Positions 1 through 13,258 of a DNA stretch of 64,000 nucleotides are shown one piece after another; position 1 is the first letter of the stretch, and each line of letters begins with the position of its first letter. This DNA comes from Apostichopus japonicus. Lineage: Eukaryota > Echinodermata > Holothuroidea > Aspidochirotida > Stichopodidae. Under the pieces are notes generated by a model that was not told the origin of the DNA, did not search any database, and saw only the letters and a program-made list of their open reading frames with translations. The DNA lies in assembly GCF_037975245.1 (NCBI RefSeq), contig NC_092564.1:2813984-2877983 (forward strand), in the 5' to 3' direction. The translations under genes and the position numbers were made by a program.

Positions 1-480
1 CTGGAAGAAGTTGCTGTTATAGTGATTCTCAGTTAGTATATAGTTCTATCCTTGTCTCTCTTCGGATGAATAAACCATTTTCGGGCCCTTTTGCTGTCTG
101 AGGCCTCGTATCGGCGAAATTTGTTGTCATAGGTATTTTTGTCAATCCTATTGTGTAATAGTTCCAACGCAGAAAGAATCATTCTTGTCTCTTTTCGCTT
201 TGATAACACCATATTTTGGTTGGTCCTTTTGGGGCTGCTGTGTGCGGCCCCGTACCGGACAGTTGCTGTCGTCATTGTCTTAGTGTTCTACTATATACAT
301 GACTAATGATATTCAGTTAAATCTATTCTTGTTTCTCTTCGGATGAATAATATGTTTGGTGCCCTGGGGCCTTTTGGGGCTGCTGTCTTCTTTCGAGAGG
401 AAATTGGACAAATCCTCTTTACGGAATCAATTCAAGTTTTCTCTTCTTTTTATCTTTTGAATGTAACACACCATTGTTTG
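1..480. repeat. Degenerate direct repeats, about 140-bp period
   Basis: The phrase CTTGTCTCTCTTCGGATGAA recurs, with changes, near 51, 184 and 329, and CCTTTTGGGGCTGCTGT recurs near 226 and 371. It may be part of a longer repeat cut by the window start. No gene is recognised. Confidence 0.45.
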
Positions 481-1240
481 GTGGACATGTTAATTGAGAC
501 TATATGCTAAGATGGAGGGACGCGTGTTCTCGTTACGTCTAAATGGCTATTTTTGTGATTATTATGTTTAAAGCTGAACTCAGAGTTTGTAGGCTATAAG
601 AATCACTGATAAAGCAGCTATTGTGATTGATTTTTATATTAAAATTTCAGAACATATATTCTTCATAAATTATATCAATTATACAGAAATCTTACGTGCA
701 TGTTCCTGGAATAAAAGAAATCCAGCACAGGACCCTGCCTCTATTTTATTATCATTTTTCCGTTTCGTGTAGGGTCTATAATAAAGTATCGATTGTTAAT
801 TGGGACGCATACCTGTGTCATATACACTTTCAATCTCCAGACAGCGAGATATTTCACCATTCAAACCTCCGCACATGCGCAAACTGAGTGACATACTAAG
901 AGAGAAGTCCGCTTGCCGTCACGCATAAGTATTTATACAAACCGTGATATTACCAGGAGTAAGGAAGTATAGTGTGTGGACGAACATCTCTAAGTCATTG
1001 GTGTAAGTTTGACGATGTGTATAGTTATTATGATGTCAAAGCCTTCAATAAACTCTCACTGGCGTCGAGTTCACATAGTCACATGTGATACATACTTCTA
1101 TTTGTAAACACTTCCAACTGTTTATTATTTCGAGAGTGTTGCCATAGCAATTGACCCAAGTTTGGAAATGCCCCCACCCACCCCACCTCATTTGGTCTGT
1201 GCAGCTTCCATACACATATACAATATGTGATATGGCGCTA
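481..1240. other. No gene recognised
   Basis: AT-rich sequence; the short ORFs have no recognisable motif or coding character. Confidence 0.5.
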
Positions 1241-1674
1241 TGCATATGGCAAGCCATGTGGGACAAACACTGCATAATATATCCCCGTATTAATTGGAAT
1301 ATATACGCGTATATATTATTAGCCAATCATATGGCTTAAATATATCCGCGTATTAATTCGAATATATACACGTATTAATTCGAATATATACACGTATTAA
1401 TTCGAATATATACACGTATTAAATAAAATACATATGGGGATTAAATCCAATATATGCACGGATTAATTAGAATATACACGAAAAAACATTTCCGCTCTTG
1501 CTGTGTACATATACCAACGATAAATGTTTTGGCGGGCTCGCGAGATCACTTCAAAAAGCGAAACTTTACACATGTAGGCTACAACACATATATTCGAATT
1601 AATACGCGTATATATTCTAATTAATACGCGGATATATTATGCAGTGTTTGTCCCACATGGCTTGCCATATATGC
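1241..1674. repeat. 434-bp inverted-repeat element (MITE-like)
   Basis: The left arm (TGCATATGGCAAGCCATGTG, then GGACAAACACTGCATAATAT) reappears as its reverse complement ending at 1674. The arms are about 70 bp, with a central part holding 22-bp direct repeats (TATTAATTCGAATATATACA, about 1353-1420). The fold-back form suggests a non-autonomous DNA transposon; no clear target duplication was found. Confidence 0.6.
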
Positions 1675-2746
1675 AGGCCTGTGTTTGTATTATAGCGATA
1701 CTCCTTGGAACGTTATGAACTGTGACTTTAGAGGGCGTCTGAACTATCCGACGATGGACTGTCATTTACGTTCAAACGTAGGTCAAGCACTCTGCGTTGT
1801 TATGCATACCATCTTAACCAACAATGTAACTGTCTCGTCTTCAACCAGAACACCGCAGCTCGCACTTTAACTTTGTCGAAAAAGTCTAATATTAAACCAT
1901 AATATTACAGCAATCCTGTAAAGAACTGCATGCATTGGCTTCCGCTGTTACACGATTGCTTCCAAGCTAATGCTGATTGTCTATATACAAGTCTCTTCAC
2001 AATGTGGTACATCTCTGATGTGCTTTCAAGAATACATTCCGAACCGTAATCTTGTTTCAAATGATCAGTTACTTCTCAGGGGATCAACATCCAACCATTC
2101 TCTGGGGAGGAGGGGGGGTGGGTAGTTCTTTTCAGTTTACTGCACCGCGATTGTGGAACATGTTAACACGACTAAGAGTGTCTCACCTTATGCGACAAGC
2201 TTTTAGCATTGAGAGCCTTTTTCTAGGTGGATACTTGCACTGTGCATTATAATTCCGTGTTATTATTCTTTATTGTGAGGCGACTACACTTTAGGCATCA
2301 GTATATCTCAAGACTGGAGGCATGGATACTTCTCCTACTGTGGATGTGTTATATTGAGCAAAATAACTCTCTTGTGTTTTAATGGAGGTAAAAGATTATT
2401 TGAGGTCACGAGAGGTCAAATATTGAGAACCTCGTAAAAACGATATCTCATGAATATCATGGATACTTATCATACAATGTATATGGATTTTCCATACTGA
2501 ATACAAGAATCATGTTATTGTTAACGTTGGTGTAGGTCATTTGTAGCTGATTTGCGGTCACCAGCGGTCAAACTCTGAAAACCGTTAAACATTATACCTC
2601 AAGGCATGGCTGATACTTCTCATACTTTGTGTGTGGATTCATAACATTGAGTACAAGACCTCTATTGTTTTTGGTGTAGGTGTGTATTGTCAAGTACAGA
2701 TAACTGACCTGTGTTTATCATGCCATAGTGTAATTGTACATCGTGG
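1675..2746. other. No gene recognised
   Basis: Unique-looking intergenic DNA. Two segments (about 2300-2480 and 2520-2660) share phrases such as CATGGATACTTCTC and GTAGGTCATTTG, hinting at an old duplication. Confidence 0.4.
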
Positions 2747-2754
2747 TGCAGGAC

Positions 2755-3122
2755 CAGGGGGCGTAGCGAGCGGGGGGTGTGGGGGTGTCACACCACCCCC
2801 CCCCCAATAATTTGGTCGCTGTCGGCAAATTTTGGGTCTGTCGGCAAAAGGAGAAAAGGTGAAGAGAGCGGAAGGGGAAGAAAGAAGGAAAGCTGAATAG
2901 AGAAAAGGAGAACGGGAGCTTCTTCCGTGCCAAATTTGACTTAAAATATGCACCAGATTGCATCTAAGGGCGTTTCAAAACTAATAATTTTCCAAATGGG
3001 AGGGGTAGACCCCCTACCCTTAGACGCCTCCCCCATTTCATCCACCACTTCCAGATCCGTCGGCAAATCAAATTCTCCACACCCCCCCCCCCAAACAAAA
3101 AAAAACCTTCGCTACGCCCCTG
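2755..3122. mobile_element. hAT-like non-autonomous element, 368 bp
   Basis: Termini CAGGGGGCGTAGCGAG and CTTCGCTACGCCCCTG are near-perfect inverted repeats. The perfect 8-bp direct repeat TGCAGGAC flanks the element (2747-2754 and 3123-3130). The CAG...CTG ends and 8-bp duplication are the hAT signature. No transposase is encoded; C and G runs fill both ends. Confidence 0.85.
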
Positions 3123-3130
3123 TGCAGGAC

Positions 3131-4666
<1,536 letters not shown>

Positions 4667-4823
4667 AAATGATTTTCGAGTTGGATAGCATCATGTTTGA
4701 TCTCTAGAGTAGGGCAAAATATGTCACCAAAAACAGAACTAGTATTGTTCGATATAGGTGACAAACGCCTACAGTGGAATTACGATCTTCCTTACCGGTT
4801 TCGAACCTCTGGACATACAATCA

Positions 4824-4895
4824 GCGTCCATAGCCTAGTGGTTAGGGTGTCCGCGTACAGAGCGGGAGGCCCGTGGTTCGAATCCCGGTGGAGGC
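4824..4895 (+). repeat. tRNA-like sequence, probable SINE head
   Basis: 72 nt fold as a tRNA. The acceptor stem GCGTCCA/TGGAGGC has one mismatch. The D arm contains the A-box-like TAGCCTAGTGG, the anticodon stem is TCCGC/GCGGG, and the T loop lies in the B-box GGTTCGAATCC. The anticodon would be ACA (Cys), which is not normally used. The T stem has two mismatches, so it is more likely a tRNA-derived SINE head than a working tRNA. A 45-nt non-repeat stretch and then a TA tract follow, as in a SINE body and tail. Confidence 0.6.
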
Positions 4896-4938
4896 TGAAA
4901 GTTTTTTCACTGTTCTTGATTTTCCAACTCATTACGAT

Positions 4939-5053
<115 letters not shown>

Positions 5054-5665
5054 CGCGTGAAACTCTGAGTAACAATTGCAACTACTAGTGTTCCACTAGT
5101 CTCAACTTGGCTAACCTGTGTGCGTGTGTGTGTATTGCTGCCCGCTAACGGTGACATTGGTGGTGTTCATGCGCCAGGGGTTGCACCACGTGACCATAGG
5201 TATTACGTTAAAACAAAGTGCTTGAAATTGCCATAGTACTTTCCTGAAAGTCTCGGTCGTCAACATTCATGCCAGCCCTAGAGGAGGGTTGAAATAGACA
5301 ATAAATGTCTCATTGTCTCGTATACATTTAGAGTGGAAGTAAAATTCTTGTTAACATTTGAGTATATATATAGATGGCCATTTTCTAAATTTTATAGCAT
5401 ATTTGGCGGGGAATACTGATGACGTTTGAACTCGGAGTGAAAGCGACGTAACTTCGTCACATCATAACATGAGTTGTTCCGTGTCTATACAACTGTACTA
5501 AGTTGCTGCTGAACCGATAGCTCTTAAATCAGATATTGTCCTCTCACTTCACACCTCAGCTATCCTCATCGAGGGCCGCGTGACCCATAAAGCTGCAATG
5601 ATCTTCCGCCAATCAGTTATATGTCCAAGTCTATCTCCCTTGCATCATTATTGCATCATTTTGGG
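5054..5665. other. No gene recognised
   Basis: Intergenic DNA up to the target duplication of the large inverted-repeat element. Confidence 0.4.
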
Positions 5666-5674
5666 GCGTCCTAA

Positions 5675-6190
5675 ACCGGTGTGAAGTTAGATACTTATTC
5701 CCCGTTCCTCGTTCGATATTCGCGAATGAGTAACTGAGCTACCTATTCGGTTACGTATTCGACAATGGTATCGACGTAGCACCTCTGGCAAGACAAAAGC
5801 TTTCTTACAAGATGTTCAACATTTGGTCGTGGAAAGAGGTTTATCTATGGCCCATGGGTCATATGAACTCTAATGACTATGTAGAAGGGTACCATAATGC
5901 ATCTTGCCCGGTCCAAATAGTTCTTGACCAACTAAAATGACCAGTACTTCATCAGTTCTTAAATTAATGTAAAAAATATACTTTAGGCCCTAATCAAGAC
6001 TAGCACGCCTTGGACCACCTTACCAATGGGTCAGATGAATTCTTAACACATTGTAGAAGGATACAATTATACGGCTTTAATCAAGACCAGCACGCCTTGG
6101 ACCACCCAATCAATGGGTCATATGAATTCTATTGACATTGTTGAGGGGTACCATTATGCGTCTAACCCGGTCCAAAGAGTGCTTCACTAA
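5675..6190 (+). repeat. Left inverted arm of the 10.6-kb element
   Basis: Contains about three partial copies of the sub-repeat bearing AGCACGCCTTGGACCAC and CCGGTCCAAA. These are the reverse complement of the units in the right arm. Confidence 0.75.
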
Positions 6191-6536
6191 TACAAATGAC
6201 TAATGCACAATCATTATCCAGTAGATTCATCAATATTTTCTTTTTTGAAGTTTTACTCTTTGTGTGTACCAGGGTGGTAATACAAAACAAAAGCAACACC
6301 TTTGGCGCGCAAGATTAATGCTAATTGGTGCTTTACGATCATCAGCATACGAAGTTTCCTTCCCACCCAGGAGAAACACACGCGCACTCTCTTAAAATGA
6401 TAGACTGAAGAATTCAGTCTTCTGTGAGACTGAAATTTTTTTCAGTGTTATACACTGAGCTTAGACTGAGAAACACCTACTTAGACTATATTATCAGTTA
6501 CACCGTTCAGTCGCTGTTTTGGACTGACTGTATTAA

Positions 6537-6614
6537 CCAATCAGCTAATCACATGTGGCATGGCATCTTACCATTTTCAGTCTCTGTATTCCACTGAAAA
6601 ATGTATCCAATCAG
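6537..6614 (+). promoter_or_regulatory. Two CCAATCAG boxes, promoter-like
   Basis: CCAATCAG occurs at 6537-6544 and 6607-6614, with TACGTCA nearby (about 6631) and a TA-rich stretch near 6700. They stand upstream of the possible first exon at 6831. The arrangement resembles a CCAAT/CRE-type promoter, but function is inference. Confidence 0.3.
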
Positions 6615-6830
6615 AGAATAGAAATGCACCTACGTCATCCGAAAAATTGCAACTACGCCGCACAGAAATAAGTGACAACGAGCGCTACCATTTGTGTACA
6701 TATATACTACTATATTCTTCGCTTAGCCAGGTACTCGCTGTACTGTACGTACGCACGCCGTACACACAGCTAGGCATGAACGAGACAGACGACCGTATGT
6801 CTAAGCTAGAGTAAAGGTTATAAATTAGCA

Positions 6831-6900
6831 ATGGCTGAGTCTTTAAGAACTTTTCTTACAAATAAAGGTTTCCACGAAGAAGTGATAACAGTGTTCGAGG
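6831..6900 (+). pseudogene. Possible first exon of a SAM-domain (SAMD3-like) gene
   Basis: ATG, then a frame reading MAESLRTFLTNKGFHEEVI, then a donor GTATGT at 6901. The sequence resembles the first helices of a sterile alpha motif, as found at the start of SAMD3-like proteins that are widespread in fish and invertebrate genomes. The rest of the domain was not found; the downstream sequence is a minisatellite. I place it with the exon-like piece near 8736 as one decayed or carried gene; this is inference. Confidence 0.35.
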
Positions 6901-7068
6901 GTATGTATGTATGTTTTTTGTTGTTTTCCAATTAATACAGAATAAAAGCTTGGCAGTTCGTAACGTTGGTTTTTCTAGGCTTGTGCGCGAGGTAGGCCTA
7001 GCTAGGCTGTACTATAGCAAATAGGGCCTAGCCTAGGCTATTGTTATAATTGGTGGGGCCTATTTACA

Positions 7069-8121
7069 CGATCGTCGGGCGAATAAGCACGCCGGTCCTG
7101 CATATGTACCCGATCGTCGGGCAAATCAGCCCGCCTGTCCTGCATATGTACCCGATCGTCGGGCGAATATGCACGCTTGTCCTGCAATATGTACTCGATC
7201 GTCCCAAAATGAATCTAGCCTAGGCCTAGGCTAGGTTAACCTCATAACAAATACTTGAACATAATAATGCTCAAGAAATTGCAAAACACAGTACTATTAT
7301 GCATAGATTGTAAGCACCCTTAATTATTTGCAAAATGTAGTTACTGCTACAGCCATTACAGCATGAAGCTATCACGGTACCAGATCGTCGGGCAAATTAT
7401 CCCGCATGTCCTGCATATGTACTCAATCGTCGGGCGAATAAGCACGCTTGTCAGGACTGCAATATGTACTCGATCGTCCCAAATGAATCTAGGCTAGGTT
7501 AACCTCATTACAAATACTTGAACATAATAATGCTCAAGAAATTGCAAAACACAGTACTATTATGCATAGGCCTAGATTGTAAGCACCCTTAATTATTTGA
7601 AAAAATGTTGTGACTGCTACAGCCATTATAGCATGAAGCTATCACGGTACCAGATAGTCAGGCAAATTAGCCCGCCTGTCCTGCATATGTACCCAATCGT
7701 CGGGCGAATAAGCACGCTTGTCAGGACTGCAATATGTACTCGATCGTCCCAAATGAATCTAGGCTAGGTTAACCTCATAACAAATACTTGAACATAATAA
7801 TGCTCAAGAAATTGCAAAACACAGTACTATTATGCGTAGATTGTAAGCACCCTTAATTATTTGCAAAATGTAGTTACTGCTACAGCCATAACAGCATGAA
7901 GCTATCACGGTACCAGATCATCGGGCAAATTAGCCCGCCTGTCCTGCATATGTACTCAATCGTCCCAAATGAATCTAGGCTAGGTTAACCTCATTACAAA
8001 TACTTGAACATAATAATGCTCAAGAAATTGCAAAACAGTACTATTATGCATAGATTGTAAGCACCTAATTATTTGAAAATGTAGTTACTGCTACAGCCGT
8101 TACAGCATGAAGCTAACACGA
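7069..8121. repeat. Tandem repeat, four units of 207-312 bp
   Basis: Units begin near 7069, 7381, 7651 and 7914. Each has CGTCGGGCAAAT, CTAGGCTAGGTTAACCTCAT, CTTGAACATAATAATGCTCA and GCATGAAGCTATCACGGTAC, in that order. The first unit has extra internal copies of the CGTCGGGC phrase; the last lacks part of the block. Units are nearly identical, so expansion is recent. Confidence 0.9.
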
Positions 8122-8735
8122 TTCTGTTAAACCATTACCATTGTATTTAAATCATGTGGAAACTGGAAAAGAATTGGTATGCTTTTGTTATTTTATAAAA
8201 CATATAGTGGGCCATCAGTCTTTATTATAAGATTTTACACTAATATTACCATTCACTAATCTTATGAAATCAGTTTCTTTTACAAGCAGATAGACATATT
8301 AGTGAAATCAGTAGGCTAAAATGTAAATCATATTCCTTGTTCACTGGTTTTCTATGCTGATGTAATGGAATCAGGAGATGTCATGAACAATTTATCCTTA
8401 AAAAGAGAAATTTCTGAAAACAACTAACAAAAAACCTTGCTTGGTAACCATGTACCTGCCAAAATCAACATGATAACCCATAAATGTTAGGTTGAATTTG
8501 AATCCACCTTCACATAACACATCTCACCCGCCATGGATGACATATTGCTGCCTATCGTGAATTGATGTATCTCCTTCGTACAATGCCAGTCATGTTCTTG
8601 TTTCTCCATTCTCTCCCAAATATTAGTCTAGTCCACATCGAACTCTACCTCTCAACATATCTTTTTTTAAGAATGTTTTGATTTATATCATATTGCTTGT
8701 CCTTTATCACGTTTATTTTTATCTTCACCAAACAG

Positions 8736-8882
8736 GAGGGCACAGATATTGAGAGCGCAGCACAGGGCAGACAAGGACAATATTGGCAGCCTTTCATCCT
8801 ATCTCTCGGGCCAGCATTGAACCCCAAACAATTCTTCATTGTGGCAGATAAACTGGCCATTCCAGCAGGGACAGAGGCATAG
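8736..8882 (+). pseudogene. Possible terminal exon of the SAMD3-like gene
   Basis: After an acceptor ACCAAACAG the frame reads EGTDIESAAQGRQGQYWQPF and then ILSLGPALNPKQFFIV, ending with TAG. QPF.L.LG....P.QFF is shared with the minus-strand piece at 22482-22671 and resembles the C-terminal domain of SAMD3-like proteins. It is shorter than the family tail (no final A..FK motif), so it is probably truncated. Confidence 0.35.
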
Positions 8883-9078
8883 AACATACATTTAACATAG
8901 ACTATGCTCCCCCTCTACAACACTAGTTTTGTGAGTTCCATGCTGAAGTGAAGTCTCTCGTCCGAATCCTTGCCACATCTATAAGGGCAGCCAGCATGGA
9001 GTAACTTCAAGGAGTGAATGTTACTTTTTTATTGCTCTGTAGTCCGGAACCACGTGTGTCAGCATGGAGTAGCTTTAA

Positions 9079-9437
9079 AAGGGTGTGAAGACTCGCGCAA
9101 AAAGAACGTCTAATGCCGGTAATCTGACCTAGTTTCGAATGAGGTGTAACAGAAGTGTTAGACACTGCCATCGATCCCAGAAAATACAAACACAGCTTGC
9201 TACCGTCGGTAATTAGACACTAGTGTACAGTCAGTACATACAGCTGCGGTCAATACCCACATGACAGTGTATAAATGATACAGCGATGAACATCTCAGGT
9301 CCAGCTAAAGATATCAAGGTATCACGTTTCATTACTGTCTGTCTTTTTTAGCGACACGAACAAACATCACTTGCAAGTAACAGAAAGTTAACTTTTTCAG
9401 ATGCCTGCATGCTGTTTGGGACAAGTTTTCAATACCT
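9079..9437. mobile_element. TTAA-flanked MITE, copy A (359 bp)
   Basis: Flanked by TTAA at 9075-9078 and 9438-9441. Shares GAATGAGGTGTAACAGAAG, GCTACCGTCGGTAATTAGAC and GGAAAGTTAACTTTT-type phrases with copies at 17216 and 29076. It is the most diverged of the three. The TTAA target fits piggyBac or Kolobok elements. Confidence 0.7.
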
Positions 9438-9441
9438 TTAA

Positions 9442-10688
9442 GGTGTAAAGTCGTGTGGGGGAGAGGGGTTAAGGAGTAACTAACACATACCCTAAAACGT
9501 TAAATTGATAACCCAGAGTTTACCAACAGTTTTATATAAAAAGGGAGGGCTCCAGAAATAAATATTTAATTGATTTTTGGTTTTTAAAAATGTTTTTTAA
9601 TGATACTGATCTAATTATGAATGTAATTAAACAAACACCTAGTTGCCAAAAAACTTTGTTGTATGATTTTTCGAGCATGTTATTTTAATGTTTACTTTAA
9701 TATTCCCACATTTCACTGCACTCACTATGTTGAAGGTTTATTTAATTAAGCAATTAATTAAGCTAATATTATTTATTGTGCACAATATTCCATAATTTGT
9801 TCCATGAAAAGCAAGTAACCTGATTATTATAAAGTCAGTAACTGTAGAAAATTCCATTTGAGAATATCCTTTCCTCATTATTCCCCCCCCAATTTTTTTT
9901 TTTAATTTGAGTGATTGTAATGAGTCAAAACTGTTTCAATTTTTTAGTCGACTCTCGAGTGACATTTCTTTTTCAGCTAGAGGCCGACATTAAATGATTC
10001 ACGTCAGATAATTTATAAAACTTCAAAATTTGATTGAAATCCCAATCACAATCACTATATGATTACTATCAGAAAGTTAAGAAATAATTGAGGGTGGTAT
10101 AATAGTCACATGTACTGTTTTTGCATACAAATTTGCTTTATATGAATGCCATATCATGAAATCGTGAATGCAGTATATAATAATTCATGTTTATCTAATA
10201 GCCATTATGAAGTTAGTGCCATTCTGTCAACTGCTTGTAATATTTTGTTTTGTGTGTGCTGGATAATGACTTTCAGCAATCGCCAATCTATATCATTGAA
10301 ACACAAAGTACTAAATGTTGACCGCACTGATATATAGTTTAACCATTCATAATATTTTATAAATAACCTGCTGAAAATTTGTCATATGTTTTCCCCATTT
10401 TGAAATCATTCTAAGAAATTGTTGCTACTATACATTAATGATTCACAACTGGAAAAAAGGCAATGTACCAGATCAATTGTACTATCGTCGTGTTTCCATC
10501 CTATCCCTTTGTAAAGGCAGGATCGTATAGTTACTATATCCTTTACAGTGGAAAATTTAAAGTTCAGTGAGATCGAGAGATGGGATCAGCTGGGTATATA
10601 ACGACGAATTTACAGCTGTGTTGTCAATGAATTCCAGGGTATTACCACCTGGCGGTGACATACAAAGAATTTAAAGTGCTTTCTGTTG
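9442..10688. other. AT-rich interior of the inner unit, no gene recognised
   Basis: Homopolymer-rich AT sequence; small ORFs show no recognisable motif. Confidence 0.4.
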
Positions 10689-10791
10689 CAGTGGTGTTGC
10701 CAAACATTTGAATCTTGGTTGGTGATATGTCTATTTGTGAATTCCCTCTCGGGGGAGGGGTTCCCCAGGCCACCCATTGGCGACACCACTG
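10689..10791. mobile_element. hAT-like MITE, 103 bp
   Basis: Inverted ends CAGTGGTGTTGCC and GGCGACACCACTG; flanking 8-mers TTCTGTTG and ATCTGTTC agree at 6 of 8 positions. This looks like an old insertion with a decayed target duplication. Confidence 0.55.
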
Positions 10792-11369
10792 ATCTGTTCT
10801 CAGCTCACCTAATCCTTTTCAAAAAAAAATTAAAGAACATTTTAGATGGCCAAATTCAAGCAGAAATTTGACAGATTAATATTGAACTGAAAATATGTCA
10901 CTGTTATGTAAAGTATCTTTATAATTTGAACGTTTGTTGGAAAGATAACATGTTTTGTTGAACATCCCTCAGAATATTGTAGTTTTTTTTTTAATATGAT
11001 AACGAAAATTAAATAAGAATATATAAGTGGGTTAGTGGAAATAAAATTACTGTTCGGTGGATATTGACAATTATATTTCTTGATGGAATACCATTTTTAA
11101 TGTACTTTGTGTGTGACTGTCACAACGATTTTCTGGTCTTTATAGCCTAACATGATTTGATGTGAAAGCGAAGTCACTCCATGAAGTAGCACCTTTCAGT
11201 AAATTCCCCTGCATTAACAGATCATTGAATGTTGTCTTTGATGACCTTAAATGCAACTATATTGAAGAATTCCAGCACTTAGCCAACACGGAGGATCAAT
11301 AGAAAAGCTTGTTCAAACCAGAATTTGCAGTTTATGAGATTGACAGTATAGCTGTGATGTGTAATAATC
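10792..11369. other. No gene recognised
   Basis: AT-rich sequence leading to the CAGTCT-rich right end of the inner unit. Confidence 0.4.
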
Positions 11370-11665
11370 CAGTCTAAAGGACCGACTGTTCAGTCTGATA
11401 TCAGTCTAATAGACTGAAAGTATTCAATCTTATTAAGACTGGTGCTGCAATAAATCAGTCTAAACTGCTGACTGTTCAGTCTAAAGTGGTTTGATTTTCA
11501 GTCTATTAGACTGAAGAGTATTCAGTCTAATTAAGACTGACCTTCAGTCTTTACATTTCAGACTGGAATTCAGTCTAAGTAGTCTGATCCCTTATCCCAT
11601 CCATCGTTAGACTGAAATTTCAGTCGATTAGACTGAAATTTCAGTCTCTCATTTTAAGAGAGCAC

Positions 11666-13180
11666 TCTTTTTTTTGGGGGGGGGGGGGGGGGCGTGCACG
11701 CACCTTAGCGCAACTCCATTTCTCAGAATGAAGTGATTAATGAAGACTGGCAACGCAATGAAAACCGTTTTTTTATTATTCGTTCATAGAACTTAATTTC
11801 ATTTCTTTTATTCGTTTCACACGTCACAGATTTACAGATTGAAAGAACAGAGAAGTTTTCTTGCCTCGCTCCATGAAAGTGTTTGTGAACGCTGTTACCC
11901 CCCCCCCCCCCCCTTCGTAGGTTCTGAAAGATTCCACTGCTACATTCTATATAGAGCTGACTAAGGCAATCAGTCATCTCGGGTCAAGCGGAGATAAACA
12001 TACTTTAATAGTATATTTAGCAAAACAGTCTTCAAGTGAAATAGTTCTACCCAGACATGTTTTTTTATGCCGAAGTTCCTTTCTGATTTATTGATGATCT
12101 CCATTAGTCATAGTTGGTAATGAATCAATCCAAGTTACCCAATGTACTGCCATTCTATGCATTTTTCAGTTTATCGTTGGAGTTTCTGTTGAAGTGTATA
12201 GAAGGCAGATCCACCATAAGAAGTTTCACTGGGTTTATTCCAACCAAACATAGACCAGAGTTAGTGTGAGTTTTTAGCAAATTTCCTTTTATTCAGTTTT
12301 ACCTAAATATTAATTATAACTTCCATAATCTAGCTACACACATTTTACTAAATACACAAGATATATTCAATCCATTAACAAAAGTGCCAGATTTTAGGCC
12401 AATTTCGCGTTTAGTCAAAATTACACTTTTTTAATCACTTACAATTGTATTTAATGTATTAATTCTTCCGTTAATATAAATTAGGCTATATGCTGAGTCA
12501 ATTATGGAAATATAGAAGTCAGGAGATATGTAACATGCTTAATATCCACCCCTCCCCCCCCCCCCCCACCCTCCTCATTTATTCTCTAGTTGGATTGAGA
12601 TGTACTTGTAGAAGAGAAATTTTCATGCAAACATTACTTTAATTTGGTACAATTGATACATTTTACCAATCTATGTGCAAAGATGTTCCATATCACTATA
12701 TTACTCAATACTTCATAAGATAAATGTGAAGGAGCGGAATAAAGGACCATGCGTTCTGATTGTGATTGAATAATTCATTCAGGATGTTTCCTAGAAGTTT
12801 TCTCTCGTTAAAGAGCGCTTGACCATTAGGCTCGAACTAATTGATACCTATGTACGAACTGACTGCCTACCTTGTCCATGGAATTACCTTTAAAAGACCG
12901 AGAGTTCATATTTATCATAGCGTGATTGCTCCCTTGTGTCGAACCATTAACATTCTTAAGTGACAGATAAATGAAAGAAACTGCAGCATGTTGAAATTTT
13001 AACTGCATTTTCGCATTTGTATTCCCAAATGAATTAAATATCGGAAATAGTCACAATTTTATTCGTTCCTTGTTTGAACGTTACTGCATGTGCCATTAAT
13101 GTATGGTAGGCCTACGGGATTGTTCATTACTTTGATTGTTTGTCCGGCTGTAAGCTTCAGTTGAGCTTTTATGACAGTGC
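11666..13180. other. Interior of the 10.6-kb element, no gene recognised
   Basis: Contains a long G run (about 11679-11692) and C runs near 11898 and 12555. No transposase-like frame is visible. Confidence 0.4.
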
Positions 13181-13182
13181 AT

Positions 13183-13258
13183 GCCTGCTACAAGCCTGCC
13201 ACAAGCCTGCCACAAGCCTGCCACAAGCCTGTTACAAGCCTGCTACAAGCCTGTTACA
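13183..13258. repeat. 11-bp tandem repeat (ACAAGCCTGCC), about 7 copies
   Basis: Units of ACAAGCCTGYY stand head to tail with C/T changes at the last two positions. Confidence 0.9.

Larger units (their letters stand above)
6388..11661. mobile_element. Inner 5.3-kb unit with CAGTCT-rich inverted ends
   Basis: Ends TCTCTTAAAATGA and TCATTTTAAGAGA are perfect 13-bp inverted repeats flanked by GCAC on both sides (6384-6387, 11662-11665), a possible 4-bp TSD. Both ends carry many copies of CAGTCT/AGACTGAA (6400-6530 and 11370-11650). The unit encloses a promoter-like region, a possible first exon, a minisatellite and a possible last exon. The family is not recognised. Confidence 0.55.

Noticed and set aside
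4824-4895. Functional tRNA-Cys gene
   Set aside because: The anticodon ACA is atypical, the T stem has two mismatches, and the setting beside TA repeats favours a SINE head.
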